DNA of 64,000 nt, taken from positions 1,017,058-1,081,057 of the forward strand of contig NZ_FOTC01000001.1 in the NCBI RefSeq assembly GCF_900114455.1, written 5' to 3'. The position numbers and the translations under genes are program-made. Source of the DNA: Halogranum rubrum. Lineage in GTDB: Archaea > Halobacteriota > Halobacteria > Halobacteriales > Haloferacaceae. The notes under the pieces are model-generated. The model saw only the letters and a list, made by a program, of their open reading frames with translations. It was not told the origin of the DNA and did no database searches. Shown in pieces: positions 53,484-61,467 of this stretch. Positions within the stretch are counted from its first letter, which is position 1. Each line of letters begins with the position of its first letter.

Positions 53484-53849
53484 TCACTCGACTGGTCTCA
53501 ACGGCGTCCCCTTCGCGAGACGCGCGGCGTTCGACCCCAGATAGCGGGCGGACGCCGCCGCCGGGTCGGTGACGTCGAACACGGGCGCGTCGGCGGCGAG
53601 TTGTTTGTGGTGGACGACGAGTCTGGTGTCGCTCACACAGACACCGATTTTCAGCGGCGACTCGACTGCCGCCTCGTGCGCGATGGCGACGCAGTCGCCG
53701 TCGAATCCAGATTCGACGACCCACGGGACGCCTTCCTCTTCGATACCGTGTTCGACGTACTCGACCAACGCCGACGCTGTCTCACCGAGAGAACGGACGT
53801 AGATACGTGGAACGTCGTCTCCGTCCGAACCGGCGTCGCCTCTACTCAT
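53484..53849 (-). CDS. ddrB: Diol/glycerol dehydratase reactivase, small subunit
   Basis: A 121-residue protein of the DdrB/PduH/DhaG type. Seen: the opening PRIYVRSLGETASALVEYVE, HGIEEEGVPWVVESG, HEAAVESPLKIGVCVSDTRL, and the closing ARYLGSNAARLAKGTPLRPV. In bacteria it joins the large reactivase subunit and exchanges damaged cobalamin for fresh cofactor. Downstream of the large subunit with 48 bases between, same strand. ATG 53849 matches the expected domain start. Confidence 0.88.
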   Translation of the reverse strand: MSRGDAGSDGDDVPRIYVRSLGETASALVEYVEHGIEEEGVPWVVESGFDGDCVAIAHEAAVESPLKIGVCVSDTRLVVHHKQLAADAPVFDVTDPAAASARYLGSNAARLAKGTPLRPVE

Positions 53850-53897
53850 GCGGTTCACGTTGTGTGGTAGCACGCATAAAGGCGCGTGGTCGTGCGC

Positions 53898-55802
53898 TCA
53901 GTCCGTCTTCGTGGGTGTCCGTTCGAGCGACGTCGACAGTTCCGCCGGGAGTTCGAAGTCGAGATACTGCCCGCCACCGATGTGCGAGAGGACGAGTCCG
54001 GTGGCGACAGCGTTGCGTGGCCCCATCTCGCCACGGACGTTGGCGCGGCCGCAGACGATGCCGTACTCCGCGAGGGCGTCCGAAATCATCTCGGGAATCT
54101 CGAAGTCGAGCGACGACCGACCGACCATCACGACGAACGGAATCTGACGAATACTCTCGGTCGGTGTGATGAGGTTGAGCGCCCGTTCCGCGTTCGTGAC
54201 GAACACGTTGCGCTTGGCCCGCCGTCGGACACGACGAATCTCCTCGGGAGATTTGCGTACCGGAACGGGTCGCATCTCGCCGTCGTCTTCGAGGAGGACC
54301 GTCCGACCGAAGAGCGACGGGTCGACCGGTTCGTCGAGGAAGTCCACCGTTCCATCCTCTTCGCGGATGCTGAACAGCGTCTGGACCTTCGCGGAGGGAT
54401 ACTTCTTGACCGCCTCGGCCACGTCTCGGTCGTCGAGGCCGAGTTCGGAGTCGATGAGCATCGTGACCATGTCGCCCGCCCCCGAGAGGTGAATCGAGTC
54501 GATCTCCTTGTCGACGTCCATGTACGCCGCGTCCGTCGACCCCCCGCCCATGTCGAGGATGGCGATGGGAACGTCCGTGCCGGGCGTCGTGAGCGACCCG
54601 AGGACGGCCATGTTGGCTTCGACACCTTGGATGACGACGGTCGTCCCGAGTTCCGCCTCGATTCCGTCGGCGATCTGTCGCATCGGCAGTTGTTGGGTCT
54701 TGACCATCGCCGCGAGGGCGACGGCGCTCTCCATACTGTGCTCGCCTGCGACCGACCCCTGAACCGCCTGCGGGATGAGCGTGTCCACCGCCATGATGTC
54801 ACGAATCTCGATAGAGTCCATCGGTTGGCCGGTTACTTCGGCCATGCTGTCTCGTGCCCGGTTCAGCATCCCCCCGATGTTCGACCCGCTCTCGCCGCGA
54901 ACGTCCGAGACGGGCCAGTTGTTCATCACCGCCTCCATGATGACCTCGGCACCCTGGTCGACGGGCACTTCGGTCGTCGACCCTCGACCGCTGACGATGT
55001 GGAGGTTTCCGGCCGGAATCGTCCGTTCTTCGACGTCGCCACGAGGGGTCTTGATGACGACGGCAGACTTGTTGCCGACGAGCGCTCGGGCGACGGGGAT
55101 GATCTTCTGTGTCTCCTCTGCGGAGAGGTCGAACACCGTCGCGATGCCGTACGGATTCGACAACTCGTCGATGGTCTTTCCGGTCGCCTGCGGGGCGACT
55201 TCGACGGCGGTCGGTTGCCCGCGCGGAATCTTGTCGAGGTCCGACACCTCGTCGAGAATCGGAATCTCGACGTCGATACGGTTGTGAATCAACACCGCGT
55301 CGTCTCGCTGGACGATTGCGCCCTCGACGTCGTACCCGTTCTCGTGCCACTCGTTGATTCGGGCGGCGGCGTCCGCGAAGTCGACCGAGTCGGGAACCAA
55401 GAAGATGACCGGGTCGGCCGGGTCGTGGTCGGCCATATCCGCCGTAATCTCAACCGATGTCCCCGTGCCTAATCCGACGCCACCCGGCGTCGACGGGTCG
55501 TGTCCGATCATCGTCGACTCCGTGATGACCGTCTCGGTAATCGTCTCCATCGCGACGTCGCCGATGACGGGGGCCGCCTCGTTGAGCAGCACGCGGTCGA
55601 TGTCGCCGGGGTCGATACCGACCTGCTCTGCTGCCCGGGTGAGTGCGTTCACGACGCCGGGAACGTTCTTCTTCGTCCCTTTCAGCCCAGTCGTTCTGTA
55701 GAGCGCACTCGCGACGAACTCGTGTGTCCCGTCGTCCGACGTTCGCAAGAGCGCGACTTCGGTACTCGAGTTGCCGATGTCCACGCCTGCGATGTATGCC
55801 AT
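53898..55802 (-). CDS. ddrA: Diol/glycerol dehydratase reactivase, large (ATPase) subunit
   Basis: A 634-residue actin/Hsp70-fold ATPase of the DdrA/PduG/DhaF family. Seen: AGVDIGNSSTEVALLRTSDD (phosphate 1), the swiveling domain with PGGVGLGTGTSVEITADMAD, LDMGGGSTDAAYMDVDKEID (phosphate 2) and VMVGRSSLDFEIPEMISDAL. It uses ATP to release inactivated cobalamin from the dehydratase. Length is near the bacterial size (about 610). TATA-like GGTATTTTTC at about 55825-55834 gives a leaderless start. Divergent from the dehydratase genes. Confidence 0.93.
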   Translation of the reverse strand: MAYIAGVDIGNSSTEVALLRTSDDGTHEFVASALYRTTGLKGTKKNVPGVVNALTRAAEQVGIDPGDIDRVLLNEAAPVIGDVAMETITETVITESTMIGHDPSTPGGVGLGTGTSVEITADMADHDPADPVIFLVPDSVDFADAAARINEWHENGYDVEGAIVQRDDAVLIHNRIDVEIPILDEVSDLDKIPRGQPTAVEVAPQATGKTIDELSNPYGIATVFDLSAEETQKIIPVARALVGNKSAVVIKTPRGDVEERTIPAGNLHIVSGRGSTTEVPVDQGAEVIMEAVMNNWPVSDVRGESGSNIGGMLNRARDSMAEVTGQPMDSIEIRDIMAVDTLIPQAVQGSVAGEHSMESAVALAAMVKTQQLPMRQIADGIEAELGTTVVIQGVEANMAVLGSLTTPGTDVPIAILDMGGGSTDAAYMDVDKEIDSIHLSGAGDMVTMLIDSELGLDDRDVAEAVKKYPSAKVQTLFSIREEDGTVDFLDEPVDPSLFGRTVLLEDDGEMRPVPVRKSPEEIRRVRRRAKRNVFVTNAERALNLITPTESIRQIPFVVMVGRSSLDFEIPEMISDALAEYGIVCGRANVRGEMGPRNAVATGLVLSHIGGGQYLDFELPAELSTSLERTPTKTD

Positions 55803-55978
55803 GAACTGCCATGTGGGGGAGTCGAAAAATACCTTTCCCAGCGCCGAGTGACTGTGTTCGTCTCACTCGTGCCGAGAGCGCCTCTACGGCCCACTCACAC
55901 TAGCAATCGTCTATTTTGCCCTACTTTACGCCTACAATGTCAAATTTACTTGCACTATCACCGGTGTGGTTGTTATTG

Positions 55979-55996
55979 TTCACAAATATATGTGAA
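55979..55996. promoter_or_regulatory. TTCACA-N6-TGTGAA palindrome in the divergent dehydratase/reactivase promoter
   Basis: A perfect inverted repeat with 6-bp arms around AATATA lies directly before the TATA-like region TATAAGCATATAC (56000-56012) of the large dehydratase subunit. The intergenic stretch 55803-56030 is clearly AT-rich on this side. A single regulator binding here could govern both directions. Confidence 0.55.
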
Positions 55997-56030
55997 GGTA
56001 TAAGCATATACTCACCAAGGGGTACGTACC

Positions 56031-57773
56031 ATGTCAGACGGTGACGCGAGAGATGAGAACGTTCCCCGTACAGACGGGGGAGGTGAGGTACAGGAAACGA
56101 CACCGAAGCGGTCGAAACGGTTCGAAGCGCTTGATAAGCGAGAAATCGCCAAAGACGGGTTCGTCAACGAGTGGCCCGAAGTCGGCTTCGTGGCGATGGA
56201 GAGTCCGAACGACCCCGACCCGAGCGTTCGGGTCGAAGACGGAAAGATCGTCGAGATGGACGGCAAGGAGCGCGAGGAGTTCGACTTCATCGACCGATTC
56301 ATCGCCGACTACGCCATCAACGTCGAGAAGACAGAGGAGGCCGTCGGCGTCGACTCGTTGGAGTTCGCGCGAAAACTCGTCGACATCAACGTACCACGGG
56401 CAGAGATCGTCGAGTTGTCGACGGCGATGACCCCAGCCAAACTCGTCGAGGTGGTCAACCACCTCGACATCGCCGAGATAATCATGGCGATGAAGAAGAT
56501 GCGGACGCGCCAGACGCCGGGCAATCAGGCGCACGTCACGAGTCTCAAGGACAACTCCGCACAGATCGCCGCCGACGCCGCCGAAGCGACGCTGCGAGGC
56601 TTCTACGAAGTCGAGACGACGGTCGGCGTGGCTCGGATGGCTCCACTGAACGCGCTCGCGCTCCAAATCGGCGCACAGACCGGTCGCGGTGGGTCGCTCC
56701 CGCAGTGTGCCGTCGAGGAGGCGACGGAACTCCAACTCGGGATGCGCGGGATGACCAGTTACGCCGAGACCGTCTCGGTCTACGGCACGGAAGACGTGTT
56801 CAAAGACGGTGACGACACGCCGTGGTCGAAGGCGTTCCTCGCGTCGGGGTACGCCTCACGGGGTGTGAAGATGCGCTACACCTCGGGTGCTGGCTCCGAA
56901 CTTCAGATGGGACAGGCCGAAGGGAAGTCGATGTTCTACCTGGAGACGCGGTGTGTCCTCGTCAGCAAGGGCTGTGGGGTGCAGGGCCTCCAGAACGGCG
57001 GTATCAGCTGTATCGCGATTCCGACCGCCGTACCCGCTGGCGTCAAGGAAGTCGCCGCCGAGAACCTCGTGACGATGCTGGCGGACCTCGAAGTCGCCTC
57101 CGGCAACGACCAGACGTTCACACACTCCGAGAAGCGCCGGACGGCCCGGATGATGCCGCAGTTCCTCGCCGGAACCGACTTCATCTTCTCGGGCTACAGC
57201 GCCGTCCCGAACTACGACAACATGTTCGCGGGGTCGACGTTCGACTCCTACGACTTCGACGAGTACAACATCATGCAACGGGACCTGCAGGTCGAAGGCG
57301 GGACGCGACCCGTCGACGAGGAGACGGTCCTCGAATACCGCGAACGCGCCGTCAAAGCCCTTCAGGTCGTCTTCGACGAACTCGGCTTCCCGCAGATTAC
57401 CGACGAAGAAGTCGAAGCCGCCATCTACGCCAACGGGAGCAAGGATATGCCCGACCGGAGTACGGCACAGGACATCAAAGCCGCCGAGGAGATGATGGCG
57501 GAGGAAGTCACCGGCGCGGACGTCGTGAAGATTCTCGCACAGAACGGCTTCGAAGACATCGCGGAGAACTTCCTCGGTATCCTCAAAGGCCGAGTCGCGG
57601 GTGACTACATCCAGACGTCGGGCATCTACCTCGGCGACGGCGAGTTCGAAGTCTCGTCGGCCGTCAACGACCCCAACGAGTACCAAGGCCCCGGCACAGG
57701 TCACCGACTCGAAGGCGAGGCGTGGGAGGAGAAGAAGGCGGTTCGGTTCGCCGTCGACCCGGAGGACATCTGA
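56031..57773 (+). CDS. pduC: Diol/glycerol dehydratase, large (alpha) subunit
   Basis: A 580-residue TIM-barrel subunit of the adenosylcobalamin-dependent diol/glycerol dehydratase, which turns 1,2-propanediol or glycerol into the aldehyde. Seen: RSKRFEALDKRE, FVNEWPEVGFVAMESPNDP, STAMTPAKLVEVVNHLDI, HVTSLKDNSAQIAADAAEA, SVYGTEDVFKDGDDTPWSKA, GVQGLQNGGISCI and ASGNDQTFTHSEKRRTARMM. These are the barrel and active-site blocks of bacterial PduC/DhaB, very well conserved. A 26-residue acidic N-terminal extension is the main difference. Substrate preference cannot be read. Confidence 0.95.
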   Translation: MSDGDARDENVPRTDGGGEVQETTPKRSKRFEALDKREIAKDGFVNEWPEVGFVAMESPNDPDPSVRVEDGKIVEMDGKEREEFDFIDRFIADYAINVEKTEEAVGVDSLEFARKLVDINVPRAEIVELSTAMTPAKLVEVVNHLDIAEIIMAMKKMRTRQTPGNQAHVTSLKDNSAQIAADAAEATLRGFYEVETTVGVARMAPLNALALQIGAQTGRGGSLPQCAVEEATELQLGMRGMTSYAETVSVYGTEDVFKDGDDTPWSKAFLASGYASRGVKMRYTSGAGSELQMGQAEGKSMFYLETRCVLVSKGCGVQGLQNGGISCIAIPTAVPAGVKEVAAENLVTMLADLEVASGNDQTFTHSEKRRTARMMPQFLAGTDFIFSGYSAVPNYDNMFAGSTFDSYDFDEYNIMQRDLQVEGGTRPVDEETVLEYRERAVKALQVVFDELGFPQITDEEVEAAIYANGSKDMPDRSTAQDIKAAEEMMAEEVTGADVVKILAQNGFEDIAENFLGILKGRVAGDYIQTSGIYLGDGEFEVSSAVNDPNEYQGPGTGHRLEGEAWEEKKAVRFAVDPEDI

Positions 57774-57775
57774 CC

Positions 57776-58363
57776 ATGGCCCAAGCACAACAACCGCAAC
57801 AGGACGAGAACGAGCGGAAACTCGTCCTGACGGACAAAGGCGAGGCTGAAGAAGGGACGGCCACCGACGAGGTGGTCATCGCCATCAGCGCCGGGTTCAA
57901 CACGATGAAAGACGAGACGCTCGCGGGCGTCAAACTCGCGAACGTCATCCGCGAGATGATGGCCGGTATCGAAGAGGAGGGACTCACCGCGCGCGTGGTC
58001 CGATTCACCGACAGTCTGGACCTCGGTGTCATCGGCCTTCGCGGTGCGAAACTCAGCGGGTCGGGTATCTCGATCGGGATTCAGACGCGCGGCACGACGC
58101 TCATCCACCAGGAGGACCTCGTCCCGCTCAGCAACCTGGAACTGTTCCCGCAGGCCCCGCTCATCGACCTCGAAACGTACCGGGCAATCGGCAAGAACGC
58201 CGCACTGTACGCGAAAGGCGAGAACCCGGAACCCGTTCCGGTCGCCAACGACCCGATGGCGCGCCCCCGGTATCAGGCGCTCGCCGCACTCTGGCACATC
58301 AAAGAGATGCAACTGAAAGACGAGGACGCAGCCCCGATGGAACAGGAGGTGTCCTTCGAATAA
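57776..58363 (+). CDS. pduD: Diol/glycerol dehydratase, medium (beta) subunit
   Basis: A 195-residue Rossmann-like subunit that holds the lower face of cobalamin. Seen: DEVVIAISAGFNTMKDETLA, LANVIREMMAGIEEEGL, VVRFTDSLDLGVIGLRGAKL followed by SGSGISIGIQTRGTTLIHQ, PLSNLELFPQAPLIDLETYR and PVPVANDPMARPRYQA. A Gln-rich, acidic N-terminal tail replaces the bacterial signal for shell targeting. It starts 3 bases after the large subunit stop and precedes the small subunit by 2 bases. Confidence 0.94.
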   Translation: MAQAQQPQQDENERKLVLTDKGEAEEGTATDEVVIAISAGFNTMKDETLAGVKLANVIREMMAGIEEEGLTARVVRFTDSLDLGVIGLRGAKLSGSGISIGIQTRGTTLIHQEDLVPLSNLELFPQAPLIDLETYRAIGKNAALYAKGENPEPVPVANDPMARPRYQALAALWHIKEMQLKDEDAAPMEQEVSFE

Positions 58364-58365
58364 CT

Positions 58366-58764
58366 ATGACCGACGACATTCACTACCCACTCGGAGACAA
58401 CCCGGACGACGTGAAGACACCGAACGGAACGAAGCTCTCGGACATCACCTTGGAGAAAATCGTCTCGGGCGACATCGGCGGCGAGGAACTCGTCATCGCG
58501 CCGGAGACGCTCGAAAAGCAGGCGCAGATCGCCGAGAACGCCGGTCGACCGCAACTCGCGCAGAACTTCCGGCGGGCCGCCGAACTCACGGCCGTCCCGG
58601 ACGACCGCATCCTGGAAATCTACAACGCGCTTCGCCCCAGTGGGGCCGACAAACAGACGCTCCACGACATCGCGGACGAACTCGAAACCGAGTACGGTGC
58701 GGAACTCAACGCCAAACACGTGCGTGAGGCCGTCGAAGTTTACGAGCAACGGAAGCTGTTCTAA
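58366..58764 (+). CDS. pduE: Diol/glycerol dehydratase, small (gamma) subunit
   Basis: A 132-residue, mostly helical subunit. Seen: YPLGDNPDDVKTPNGTKLSD, LEKIVSGDIGGEELVIAPET, AQIAENAGRPQLAQNFRRAA and DDRILEIYNALRPSGADKQT, then an end in KHVREAVEVYEQRKLF. All are hallmarks of PduE/DhaE. It lies 2 bases after the medium subunit and is the last dehydratase gene. The short N-terminus lacks a microcompartment-targeting extension. Confidence 0.94.
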   Translation: MTDDIHYPLGDNPDDVKTPNGTKLSDITLEKIVSGDIGGEELVIAPETLEKQAQIAENAGRPQLAQNFRRAAELTAVPDDRILEIYNALRPSGADKQTLHDIADELETEYGAELNAKHVREAVEVYEQRKLF

Positions 58765-58786
58765 CCGGTCTCGACTTTTTCGAAGC

Positions 58787-59149
58787 CTACAGCCGCGGAT
58801 GTGACTCGACGGCGCGCATGTGTCGACACGACTTCTGACCGACCGGTCGGCGTGCGACGTGACAGTTGCAGTCGACGGCTCTCCCGCCCGCCACTGTGAC
58901 GACGTGGTCGACGCCGTGTTCGACGGCGCGTGCAGACGCTGTCTCGGCCGCCTCGGCGTCGACGCGCGAGACACGAACCGTGCCGTCGTCGACGAGGGTG
59001 AAGCGATACCGTTCGCGGTAGGCCTCCCAACCGAAGTTCCGGTTCCGGTCGATGGTCTCTCTGAGCGTCTCGATGTGTTCACGGCCCTCGTCGGGAGTTT
59101 CAGGATTTTCGGGAGTTTCGGACGCGTCGTCCGTGCCGTCAGCACACAT
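58787..59149 (-). CDS. Small SWIM-type zinc-finger protein
   Basis: A 120-residue acidic protein. The C-terminus holds a CNCHVARRPVGQKSCRHM pattern, that is C-x-C-x(n)-C-x-H, the SWIM zinc-finger consensus. The middle has two beta strands (YRERYRFTLVDDGTVRVSRV). Such small SWIM proteins occur in haloarchaea, with unknown role; DNA or protein binding is likely. Convergent to the dehydratase operon. Confidence 0.75.
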   Translation of the reverse strand: MCADGTDDASETPENPETPDEGREHIETLRETIDRNRNFGWEAYRERYRFTLVDDGTVRVSRVDAEAAETASARAVEHGVDHVVTVAGGRAVDCNCHVARRPVGQKSCRHMRAVESHPRL

Positions 59150-59196
59150 ACCACACGGTACGCGTATCCGAGTGTTAGCTGTTTCTTCCGAGACGC

Positions 59197-59733
59197 TCAG
59201 TACGTCGGATTCTCCTCGGGGACGCCGTCTCGGGCGTTCACGAGACGAGCGAGGACGAACAGGAAGTCAGAGAGACGATTGAGGTACGAGACGGCCGCCT
59301 CGTTTACACTCTCCTCTTCTTCGAGGAGGACGACCGCTCGACGCTCGGCACGGCGACAGACCGCTCGTGCGTGGTGCAGACGAGCACCTGCGTCGCCGCC
59401 GCCGGGGAGGATGAACGCGGTGAGCGGTTCGAGTTCCTCGTCGGCGGTGTCTATCCACTGCTCGATAGTTTCGACGTGTTCGTCTCGGACGACCGGGTCG
59501 TCGTCGTCGGGTTCGGGGTTCGCGAAGTCCGCTTGGATGATGTGCAGGTGGTTCTGGACGGCGGCGAGCCACTCGTCGACGTCGTCGTAACCGGTCGGGC
59601 GAACGCGGCCGACGAGGCTGTTGACCTCGTCGACGTTGCCGTAGGCCTCGATGCGCGGACTCGCCTTCGAGACGCGGTCCATGTTCTGGAGGTCGGTCTG
59701 GCCCTCGTCGCCGCGTCGGGTGTAAATCTTCAT
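59197..59733 (-). CDS. pduO: PduO-type cob(I)alamin adenosyltransferase
   Basis: A 178-residue adenosyltransferase that makes adenosylcobalamin from ATP and cob(I)alamin. Seen: ATP-binding start MKIYTRRGDEGQTDLQNMDR, VSKASPRIEAYGNVDEVNSL, FILPGGGDAGARLHHARAVC with CRRAERRAVV, and the final NRLSDFLFVLARLVNARD. This is only the N-terminal half of bacterial PduO; the DUF336 half is a separate gene at 53044. It provides the cofactor for the adjacent dehydratase and perhaps for the class II ribonucleotide reductase. Confidence 0.94.
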   Translation of the reverse strand: MKIYTRRGDEGQTDLQNMDRVSKASPRIEAYGNVDEVNSLVGRVRPTGYDDVDEWLAAVQNHLHIIQADFANPEPDDDDPVVRDEHVETIEQWIDTADEELEPLTAFILPGGGDAGARLHHARAVCRRAERRAVVLLEEEESVNEAAVSYLNRLSDFLFVLARLVNARDGVPEENPTY

Positions 59734-59769
59734 GGGTCGGGTGTATCCTGTGGTTCAACTGTCACGGGG

Positions 59770-59943
59770 TTAGTCGTTCTGTACGAGTTCACCGAGTGCC
59801 GCCTCGTGGCCGCAGTGCGTACAGAACCACTCGCGGTCGGTTATCGTCTCGACGTCGATGTCGCTCAGTCCCCAGTAGCCGTCGCAGTTCCCACAGTTCA
59901 CGTGGACGAGCGTCTCGACGTACGCCGTATGGTGCTGAGACAT
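59770..59943 (-). CDS. Small zinc-ribbon protein (57 aa)
   Basis: A 57-residue protein starting at ATG 59943. Seen: HVNCGNCDGYWGLSD and REWFCTHCGHEAALGE, that is two CxxC pairs about 21 residues apart, forming one zinc ribbon. Too short for most gene finders but with good codon bias. It stands 36 bases after the adenosyltransferase start, on the same strand. Function unknown. Confidence 0.7.
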   Translation of the reverse strand: MSQHHTAYVETLVHVNCGNCDGYWGLSDIDVETITDREWFCTHCGHEAALGELVQND

Positions 59944-59997
59944 CGCACGATAACGTGTGGCAAGCGTATTAAACGTACGCGTGGCGCGGTCAGCAGG

Positions 59998-60693
59998 TCA
60001 GAGCCGTCGGCGACCCACTGGCCGCCAGTAGAGCAGTCCGACGGCGAGGACGAACACGACTGTCGAGAGGTCCAACGAGTAGGCCGCAACCGCCGTGACA
60101 ACGCCGGCGCTCCCCCCGGTAACACCGCCAGCGACACCGCCGACAGCCGCGACGACGAGCGGGAAGCTACAGCCGATACAGGTGACGAGTGCGAGCAGTC
60201 CGGGCACCGCCGCCTTCGCCGCGTCGAGCACCGCCACGTAGACCAGATACGACAGGGCGAGGTAGCCGACGACGCGGAAGGGGACGAAGAGCAGTCGGAG
60301 GTTCGGTGTCGTGTAGGCGACGAGCGGTCCCCACCCCGGCGAGGCAGCCGTGAGCGTCACACCGACGGCGTCGGGGTGGCTGTGGCCGAACGCGAGGAGA
60401 CCGGCCGCGTAGGTGAGAACGAGGAAGTAGGCACTCGCGACGCAACCCGCGAGGATGCGCTGGCGGCGACTCGCGGCGGGTGGTCGCGTGCGGTTCACCG
60501 CCCACACGCCGACGTTCAGCCAGACGAACGGGTAGAGGACGAACCGGAGCGTCGTCGGTTCGGCACCCGTCAGGCCGAAGTAGCCAGCGACGAGCAGGAG
60601 TTCGACGGCGACGACGACGGCCCAGCGACGAACGTCGGTGGCGTAGGCGAGGCGGGGGAGACGAAGGCCGGCGAGCGTGGACACGCGACTCAC
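59998..60693 (-). CDS. Polytopic membrane protein (DUF7546-like)
   Basis: A 231-residue membrane protein with six or seven hydrophobic segments. Seen: LRFVLYPFVWLNVGVWAVNR, LVLTYAAGLLAFGHSHPDAV and a CIGCSFPLVVAAVGGVAGG stretch that contains a Cys pair within the membrane, which could bind copper or form a redox pair. The family name is from memory only. It overlaps the next gene upstream by 4 bases, so they are one operon. Confidence 0.65.
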   Translation of the reverse strand: MSRVSTLAGLRLPRLAYATDVRRWAVVVAVELLLVAGYFGLTGAEPTTLRFVLYPFVWLNVGVWAVNRTRPPAASRRQRILAGCVASAYFLVLTYAAGLLAFGHSHPDAVGVTLTAASPGWGPLVAYTTPNLRLLFVPFRVVGYLALSYLVYVAVLDAAKAAVPGLLALVTCIGCSFPLVVAAVGGVAGGVTGGSAGVVTAVAAYSLDLSTVVFVLAVGLLYWRPVGRRRL

Positions 60694-61184
60694 CCGAGAC
60701 CGACGAGGTTCCCGACGATGGCGACGACGACCACTGCGCCGAGGACGAGTCCCGCCTCGCCGGCGGCCCGGGCGCTCGCGTGACCACGGTTCCGGAGGGC
60801 GACGTAGAGACCGACGGGGAGATAGAGACCGAGGACGAGGACGAACAAGAGGACGATAGTCGTGGTCGCCGGAGCGGTGTCACCGCCCAGCGAGAGTAGT
60901 GTCGCCGCACCGAAACCGAGTGCGACGACGACGAATCCGAGATACCACGTCGCCTGACTGTGGACGAAGCGGTCTACGAGCGCCTCGCCGGGGAGCGTGA
61001 AGTCGGTCGACTGCGGGCGTCCCGTAGCCTGTGCTGTCCGTGCTTCGGCGGCGACGGTCGCCATATTCCGTGGCACCTGCACGGTGTAGTGTTGCCACGT
61101 TCGTAAGCGAAGCGTCGCTACGGCGACGACGACGACGAGCACCCCCATCACCAGCGCGCTGACTAAGTACGTAGCTTGTGCCAT
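60690..61184 (-). CDS. Membrane protein, first gene of a two-gene operon
   Basis: A 164-residue protein with an N-terminal membrane helix (about 5-25), an exposed or cytoplasmic middle region and three further helices (about 75-97, 102-125 and 140-162). No family recognised. Its stop overlaps the start of the DUF7546-like gene by 4 bases. The two may form a membrane complex. The 283 bases upstream hold no gene that I can support. Confidence 0.6.
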   Translation of the reverse strand: MAQATYLVSALVMGVLVVVVAVATLRLRTWQHYTVQVPRNMATVAAEARTAQATGRPQSTDFTLPGEALVDRFVHSQATWYLGFVVVALGFGAATLLSLGGDTAPATTTIVLLFVLVLGLYLPVGLYVALRNRGHASARAAGEAGLVLGAVVVVAIVGNLVGLG

Positions 61185-61467
61185 GATACCACTACTCTAT
61201 CCCACATAATTGATGCCGAGCGAACATAAACGTTCGCGCACTCGCGACCCCGAAACGGACCCATCGTTGCGACGTGTTTCGGGCGATTTCGCCGAATTAC
61301 GTCGGTTCTTTAGTGGTGTCTAAGACACTCCTCAGTCGGTTTATGCAGTGTATAGGAAAGCCCCTTCCGCATCAAGTCGGAGTCGATGACCTCTCGGTCC
61401 ACCTCTCGAAGAACCTCGACGGCACCGAGTATCCGGGCACCGCTTCTCACGGGCAGGAGGAACACCG

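Noticed and set aside
53886-55472. A 528-codon open frame on the plus strand
   Set aside because: It is antisense to the reactivase large subunit, which has complete ATPase motifs on the other strand.
61185-61467. Possible structured RNA before the sulfatase-like gene
   Set aside because: The 283-base region has a few short inverted repeats but no strong or covarying stem that I could establish by eye.
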